DNA from: Prodigiosinella confusarubida
Lineage (GTDB): Bacteria > Pseudomonadota > Gammaproteobacteria > Enterobacterales > Enterobacteriaceae
Reading direction: 5' to 3'
Assembly (NCBI RefSeq): GCF_002847015.1
Contig: NZ_CP025085.1
Coordinates: forward strand, 1,178,001-1,242,000
DNA: 64,000 bases
Shown piece after piece: positions 60,252 through 64,000 of the stretch. Position 1 is the stretch's first letter, and each line of letters begins with the position of its first letter. The notes under the pieces were generated by a model. The model saw only the letters and a list, made by a program, of their open reading frames with translations, had not been told where the DNA came from and searched no databases. Both the position numbers and the translations under genes were made by a program.

Positions 60252-62180
60252 ATGTTTAATGCAGTTTTTTGGCGATATGTCCTGGCGGTATTGTGGTTGG
60301 CGGGTATTTCATATTATGTGCAGGCCGACACGCTTGATGCGCAGCGTCAGCGGTATCAACAGGTGAAGCTAGCATTGGATAATAACCGACTGGATACCGT
60401 GGCGCAATTAATGCCAACCCTGCAAACCTATCCACTTTATCCTTATCTGGAATACCGGTTGTTAACACAGGATATGTCGCAACTGAGTGCAGACCAGGTC
60501 AGGCAGTTTATCGCCAAATATCCAACGTTACCTATGGTCCGTAATCTGAAAACCAGTTTTGTTAATGAGCTGGCGCGCCGCCAGGATTGGTCTGGGTTGC
60601 TGGCCTTCAGCCCGGAATCGCCAAAACCGGTTACTGCACGTTGCAATTACCTGTATGCACAGTGGGTGACCGGTCAGGGAAAGACGGTATGGGAACAAAC
60701 CCGGGATATCTGGCTGACAGGACATTCACTGCCATCCGCTTGTGACAAACTATTTACTGCCTGGCAGCAATCCGGTGGTATGACGCCATTGACGATTCTG
60801 GAACGGATACGGCTGTCGATATCGACGGGCAACACTGGATTGGTGAGCCATCTATTGCAGCAACTCCCGGCAGATTATAAGACCATGAGTGATGCGCTGG
60901 TGAAACTTCTGAACAATCCGACGACGGTTGAGCAGTTCGCCCGTTCGGTTGGGCCGACGGATTTTACCCGCAAAGTGACATTGTCAGCATTCCATCGTAT
61001 GGCCCGACAAGACCCAGATAAGGCACGATCGGTGTTGTCGTCCATCGTTCGTCTGCAAAAGATGAGCGATGAAGAGCGGCAGGGAATGGAAGAGGATATT
61101 GCCTGGAACCTGATGGGCAGTGATGTGACGCCTGAACAGGCGAGTTGGCGTGATGCGGTGATTCAGCGCAGTACTTCCATTTCATTATTGGAACGTCGGG
61201 TCCGTCTGGCGCTAGGGGAGGGAGACAAAAAAGGATTAGCGCTCTGGCTATCTTATCTGCCAAATTCGGTCCTGCAGAAAGATGAGTGGCGTTACTGGCA
61301 GGCAGTACTGTTATTGGATCAGGGACACCGTTCGGAAGGTGAAGCACAACTACGCGAATTGATGAAAAAGCGTGGATTCTACCCTATGGTGGCCGCGCAG
61401 AAGCTGAATGTGAATTATCCTCTAACGGTTATGGTAGCGGCCAAACCTGACCCATCGATTAGCCAACAGCCTGAAATTGCCCGTATCCGTGAATTGATGT
61501 TTTGGCAGATGGATAATCTGGCTCGCGCTGAATGGACTTCGCTGGTTGCCAGTAGCGATCGTCTGCAGCAGGAAGAATTGGCCCGTTTTGCATTTGAACA
61601 GCACTGGCCTGATTTGAGCGTTCAGGCGACGATCGTTGCGAAGTTGTGGAATTATCTTGAAGAGCGTTTCCCGTTAGCCTGGAATGACGAATTCCGTCAG
61701 GCCACACAAGGCAAAGGCATTACGCAGAGTTATGCGATGGCGATTGCCCGCCAGGAAAGTGCCTGGAATCCACAGGCCCGCTCCGCAGCCGGGGCTTCAG
61801 GTTTGATGCAACTGATGCCGGCGACTGCTCAACACACGGCTAAAATGTATAACATCATCAGCTACAACAATAGCAGTCAGTTATTGGATCCAAAAATCAA
61901 TATTCTGTTAGGAACCAATTATCTGGAATATGTTTATCAATCCTTTGGTCAGAACCGCATCCTGGCTTCGGCTGCTTATAATGCGGGTCCGTCACGGGTG
62001 AAAAACTGGCTGAAAAATAGCGATGGACGGATTGATGCGGTGGCGTTTGTCGAGAGTATTCCATTTTCAGAAACGCGTGGTTATGTGAAAAATGTGCTGG
62101 CCTATGATGCCTTCTACCGTAATTTTCTTCACCGTCCGACTCAGTTGCTGGTAAACAGCGAGTGGCAGCGTCGTTACTAA
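60252..62180 (+). CDS. slt: soluble lytic murein transglycosylase Slt70
   Basis: Slt cleaves peptidoglycan glycan strands in the periplasm with formation of 1,6-anhydro ends. The 642-residue protein has a signal peptide (MFNAVFWRYVLAVLWLAGISYYVQA, in pieces), a long superhelical U-domain of helices (about 40-440) and an L-domain. The C-terminal goose-lysozyme-like catalytic domain carries the Glu in ARQESAWNPQARSAAGASGLMQLMP (in pieces, about 500) and ASAAYNAGPSRVKNWL. The internal ATG was chosen because it starts the signal peptide. It is followed by trpR as in E. coli. Confidence 0.97.
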   Translation: MFNAVFWRYVLAVLWLAGISYYVQADTLDAQRQRYQQVKLALDNNRLDTVAQLMPTLQTYPLYPYLEYRLLTQDMSQLSADQVRQFIAKYPTLPMVRNLKTSFVNELARRQDWSGLLAFSPESPKPVTARCNYLYAQWVTGQGKTVWEQTRDIWLTGHSLPSACDKLFTAWQQSGGMTPLTILERIRLSISTGNTGLVSHLLQQLPADYKTMSDALVKLLNNPTTVEQFARSVGPTDFTRKVTLSAFHRMARQDPDKARSVLSSIVRLQKMSDEERQGMEEDIAWNLMGSDVTPEQASWRDAVIQRSTSISLLERRVRLALGEGDKKGLALWLSYLPNSVLQKDEWRYWQAVLLLDQGHRSEGEAQLRELMKKRGFYPMVAAQKLNVNYPLTVMVAAKPDPSISQQPEIARIRELMFWQMDNLARAEWTSLVASSDRLQQEELARFAFEQHWPDLSVQATIVAKLWNYLEERFPLAWNDEFRQATQGKGITQSYAMAIARQESAWNPQARSAAGASGLMQLMPATAQHTAKMYNIISYNNSSQLLDPKINILLGTNYLEYVYQSFGQNRILASAAYNAGPSRVKNWLKNSDGRIDAVAFVESIPFSETRGYVKNVLAYDAFYRNFLHRPTQLLVNSEWQRRY

Positions 62181-62198
62181 TCATGCTATCCATTAACA

Positions 62199-62227
62199 GA
62201 GAAAGCAGCCGTTAGCGCGGCTTTCTC
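62199..62227 (+). terminator. hairpin after slt
   Basis: GAGAAAGC and GCTTTCTC form an 8-bp outer stem with an inner G/C pair region. It lies 20 bp after the slt stop. Confidence 0.55.
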
Positions 62228-62285
62228 TCCGGTGTTGTGCATTATGCGGTCTTCTGTTGTTTTTTGATTAGTGTGGTATGCTGAT

Positions 62286-62303
62286 GTACTAGTCAAATAG
62301 TAT
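62286..62303. promoter_or_regulatory. TrpR operator (autoregulation of trpR)
   Basis: GTACTAGTCAAATAGTAT matches 15 of 18 positions of the symmetrical trp operator GTACTAGTTAACTAGTAC. It lies just upstream of trpR, which is autoregulated in E. coli. Confidence 0.75.
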
Positions 62304-62314
62304 GGCAGGTTGTT

Positions 62315-62647
62315 ATGACACCGTTATTTCCCAACGATCCTGCTCTTTCTGAGCAAGATAGCAAAAATTGGTTACGTTTCATTGCATTATTGCAGCAGTC
62401 CGTGGCTGAAAATCTTGAACAGCCCTTGTTGCAGTTGCTTTTGACTCCGGATGAGCGGGCTGCTCTGGGGACACGAGTACGTATTGTACAGGAGCTGATG
62501 CACGGCAAAATGAGCCAACGGGAGTTGAAAAACGAGTTGGGGGCGGGCATCGCTACCATTACCCGTGGTTCAAACAGTCTGAAAGCGGCACCTCCAGAGT
62601 TGAAAAACTGGCTGGAAGTGCAGTTATTGTCTGAGGATGAAGCATAA
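62315..62647 (+). CDS. trpR: trp operon repressor
   Basis: TrpR with bound tryptophan represses trp, aroH and itself. The 110-residue all-helical protein has the dimer core and the HTH with [25 protein letters not shown] (in pieces, about 66-90). Length is near E. coli's 108. It is convergent with yjjX, whose stop is 12 bp away. Confidence 0.97.
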   Translation: MTPLFPNDPALSEQDSKNWLRFIALLQQSVAENLEQPLLQLLLTPDERAALGTRVRIVQELMHGKMSQRELKNELGAGIATITRGSNSLKAAPPELKNWLEVQLLSEDEA

Positions 62648-62659
62648 AGACAAACGCCG

Positions 62660-63199
62660 TCAGATTGATGATGTCGCAGCGGGTTGTTGATAGAGTTCGT
62701 TATGGAAAGGTACCAGTGCCAGCAGCAGTGCCTGATGGTAAACACTGGCGCGAGACAGTTTCCCTGCGGTAAAAAAGCCAATGGCGCCGCCTTGATGTTT
62801 GATATCCTGTATGCCGGTCAGCCGTGCCATTTCATCACCCAGTTCACGGCCTTCCCGGATGCCTTGCAGAATACTTTCTGGTAATACCAGGCTGGCTGAC
62901 CGGGATTCACCGCGAATATGAGCGTTTTCTATCACCATCCAGGCGAAGGTCATACTTTCTTCAATACCAGCTTCTACGCCGATCCAAAAATCAGCTTCTG
63001 GGCGGACCTGGCGAGCCATCATTACCCGATTTCTTGCTCCAGTACGAGTTTCTACTGAGCCAAGTGGTTGATAGGGAACACCACTGTCGACATCAACACC
63101 TTCAATGCGGCAATTATCTGCGCCAAAAACATCAGCAAATGCTAAAGTTATGGCGTTGATTTTTGACGGATTAGTCGTAGCCGCTACAACGTAATACAT
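62660..63199 (-). CDS. yjjX: inosine/xanthosine triphosphatase
   Basis: YjjX removes non-canonical ITP and XTP from the nucleotide pool. The 179-residue protein has [18 protein letters not shown] at the N-terminus, the [14 protein letters not shown] loop, [18 protein letters not shown] and the later [14 protein letters not shown]. Family-typical length with a short extra C-terminal tail. It lies between trpR and gpmB, as in E. coli. Confidence 0.95.
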   Translation of the reverse strand: MYYVVAATTNPSKINAITLAFADVFGADNCRIEGVDVDSGVPYQPLGSVETRTGARNRVMMARQVRPEADFWIGVEAGIEESMTFAWMVIENAHIRGESRSASLVLPESILQGIREGRELGDEMARLTGIQDIKHQGGAIGFFTAGKLSRASVYHQALLLALVPFHNELYQQPAATSSI

Positions 63200-63251
63200 A
63201 ATGATTCCCTACACTTGTAGTTAATTTTATGCAGTATAACGGAAAACAATC

Positions 63252-63902
63252 ATGTTACAGGTATATCTTGTTCGCCACGGAGAAACAGAATGGAACGTGG
63301 CACGACGTATTCAGGGGCAGTCTGACAGTATCTTGACATCAGCAGGCGAGCATCAGGCTTGTCTGGTCGCGGATCGTGTAAAAAGTTTGGGGATTACCCA
63401 TATTTTTACCAGTGACTTGGGGCGCACTCGTCGCACCACTGACATTATCGCTCAAGCCTGTGGATGCAGTCAGATCCTGATGGAGCCGGGTTTACGTGAG
63501 TTGGACATGGGGATCCTGGAGGGGCGCTTGATCGACTCGCTGAGCAGTGAAGAGGAAGGCTGGCGTAAGCAACTGGTGAATGGTACACCAGATGGCCGCA
63601 TTCCGCAGGGTGAGTCAATGGCTGAGCTGGCACTTCGTGTACATCGGGTACTGGATAACTGTCTGTCATTGCCGGATGGAAGCCGTCCATTGTTTGTGAG
63701 TCACGGTATTGCGCTAGGATGCCTGATCAGTACTTTGCTGGGGCTTCCCGCCTGGGCAGAGCGCCGTCTGCGTCTGCGTAACTGTTCGCTGTCTCGCATT
63801 GATTATCAGCAGAGTCTGTGGCTGGCATCAGGTTGGGTCGTGGAAACTGCCGGAGACGTTTCTCATCTTGACGCCCCGGCTCTGGATGAATTGCAACGTT
63901 AA
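63252..63902 (+). CDS. gpmB: histidine-phosphatase-family protein GpmB
   Basis: The 216-residue protein is of the phosphoglycerate mutase-like superfamily. It has the phosphohistidine motif YLVRHGETEWNVARRIQGQSD (in pieces, His at about 9), ELDMGILEG with the acid residue and the second catalytic His in FVSHGIALGCL (about 150). E. coli GpmB (YtjC) is an unspecific phosphatase whose mutase role is doubtful. Its stop overlaps that of the convergent rob gene. Confidence 0.95.
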   Translation: MLQVYLVRHGETEWNVARRIQGQSDSILTSAGEHQACLVADRVKSLGITHIFTSDLGRTRRTTDIIAQACGCSQILMEPGLRELDMGILEGRLIDSLSSEEEGWRKQLVNGTPDGRIPQGESMAELALRVHRVLDNCLSLPDGSRPLFVSHGIALGCLISTLLGLPAWAERRLRLRNCSLSRIDYQQSLWLASGWVVETAGDVSHLDAPALDELQR

Positions 63903-64000
63903 CTCCGTATTGGAATTAAATATTCACAACGAATGATTTTAGGTGGGTGTTCATCGTGATTCCCCTGAGGGTGGAACCGCTCAGCGTCAAATCCCTGACG
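63899..64000 (-). CDS. rob: right-origin-binding transcriptional activator, 3' end only
   Basis: The leftward frame is open from the window edge to a TAA at 63899-63901. It gives 33 residues including GFDAERFHPQG and the terminal CEYLIPIRS. This agrees with the C-terminus of the GyrI-like effector domain of Rob, and rob is the gene convergent with gpmB in E. coli. The DNA-binding half lies outside the window. Confidence 0.8.
   Translation of the reverse strand, partial: RQGFDAERFHPQGNHDEHPPKIIRCEYLIPIRS

Overview
The window is a piece of an enterobacterial chromosome. Nearly every gene from about 7.4 kb onward has a close, full-length counterpart in Escherichia coli, and most sit in recognisable E. 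coli-like blocks. Gene content and protein divergence suggest a member of the Pectobacteriaceae (Pectobacterium, Dickeya or Brenneria type) rather than E. coli or Salmonella. This is an inference from memory of the families; no search was run.

Region 1 (1-7.4 kb) is accessory DNA. It opens with the broken end of an unknown rightward gene. A leftward six-gene cassette follows: a small Sec-exported protein with two cysteines, an unrecognised 251-residue companion, and a four-gene MacAB/TolC-type exporter (ATPase, permease, outer-membrane channel, membrane-fusion protein). The exporter genes overlap by exactly 8 nt at each junction. Right of the cassette lies a sequence matching 16 of 18 bases of the 3' end of tRNA-Gly, the target used by ICEclc-type elements. 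Beyond it are two copies of a 15-bp repeat containing a perfect DnaA box. This is next to queG, where E. coli has the glyVXY tRNAs and the datA locus. I read it as the end of an integrated element abutting a possible datA-like site. The exporter and its putative cargo are the best candidate here for an undescribed system.

Region 2 (7.4-20.9 kb) is the classic queG | nnr-tsaE-amiB-mutL-miaA-hfq-hflX-hflK-hflC-yjeT-purA block: tRNA modification, cell-wall amidase, mismatch repair, the RNA chaperone Hfq and the FtsH regulators. Region 3 (20.9-25.8 kb) holds mpl, fbp, efp, epmB and yjeI. Region 4 (26-29.5 kb) holds pgi and lysC, the latter behind a well-conserved lysine riboswitch.

Region 5 (29.7-45.1 kb) follows the E. 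coli order ruvX-yqgE-gshB-rsmE-endA-sprT-metK, then speA, tktA, epd-pgk-fbaA and mscS. It lacks galP and speB at their usual places. The long speA leader carries a 45-codon ORF with a perfect Shine-Dalgarno sequence. Region 6 (45.1-51.0 kb) is a sugar-uptake cassette inserted between mscS and argO: an SMP-30 lactonase, a periplasmic binding protein, a permease and a double ATPase, with a divergent IclR-type regulator.

Region 7 (51.1-56.0 kb) is argO, yggE, argP, rpiA and serA. Region 8 (56.2-64 kb) holds a chemoreceptor with a perfect sigma-28 promoter, ettA, slt, trpR with its operator, yjjX, gpmB and the 3' end of rob. Regulatory sites readable by eye include the lysine riboswitch, a Cra site before epd, PurR-like boxes before purA and between mpl and fbp, a TrpR operator before trpR and a possible MetJ array before metK.
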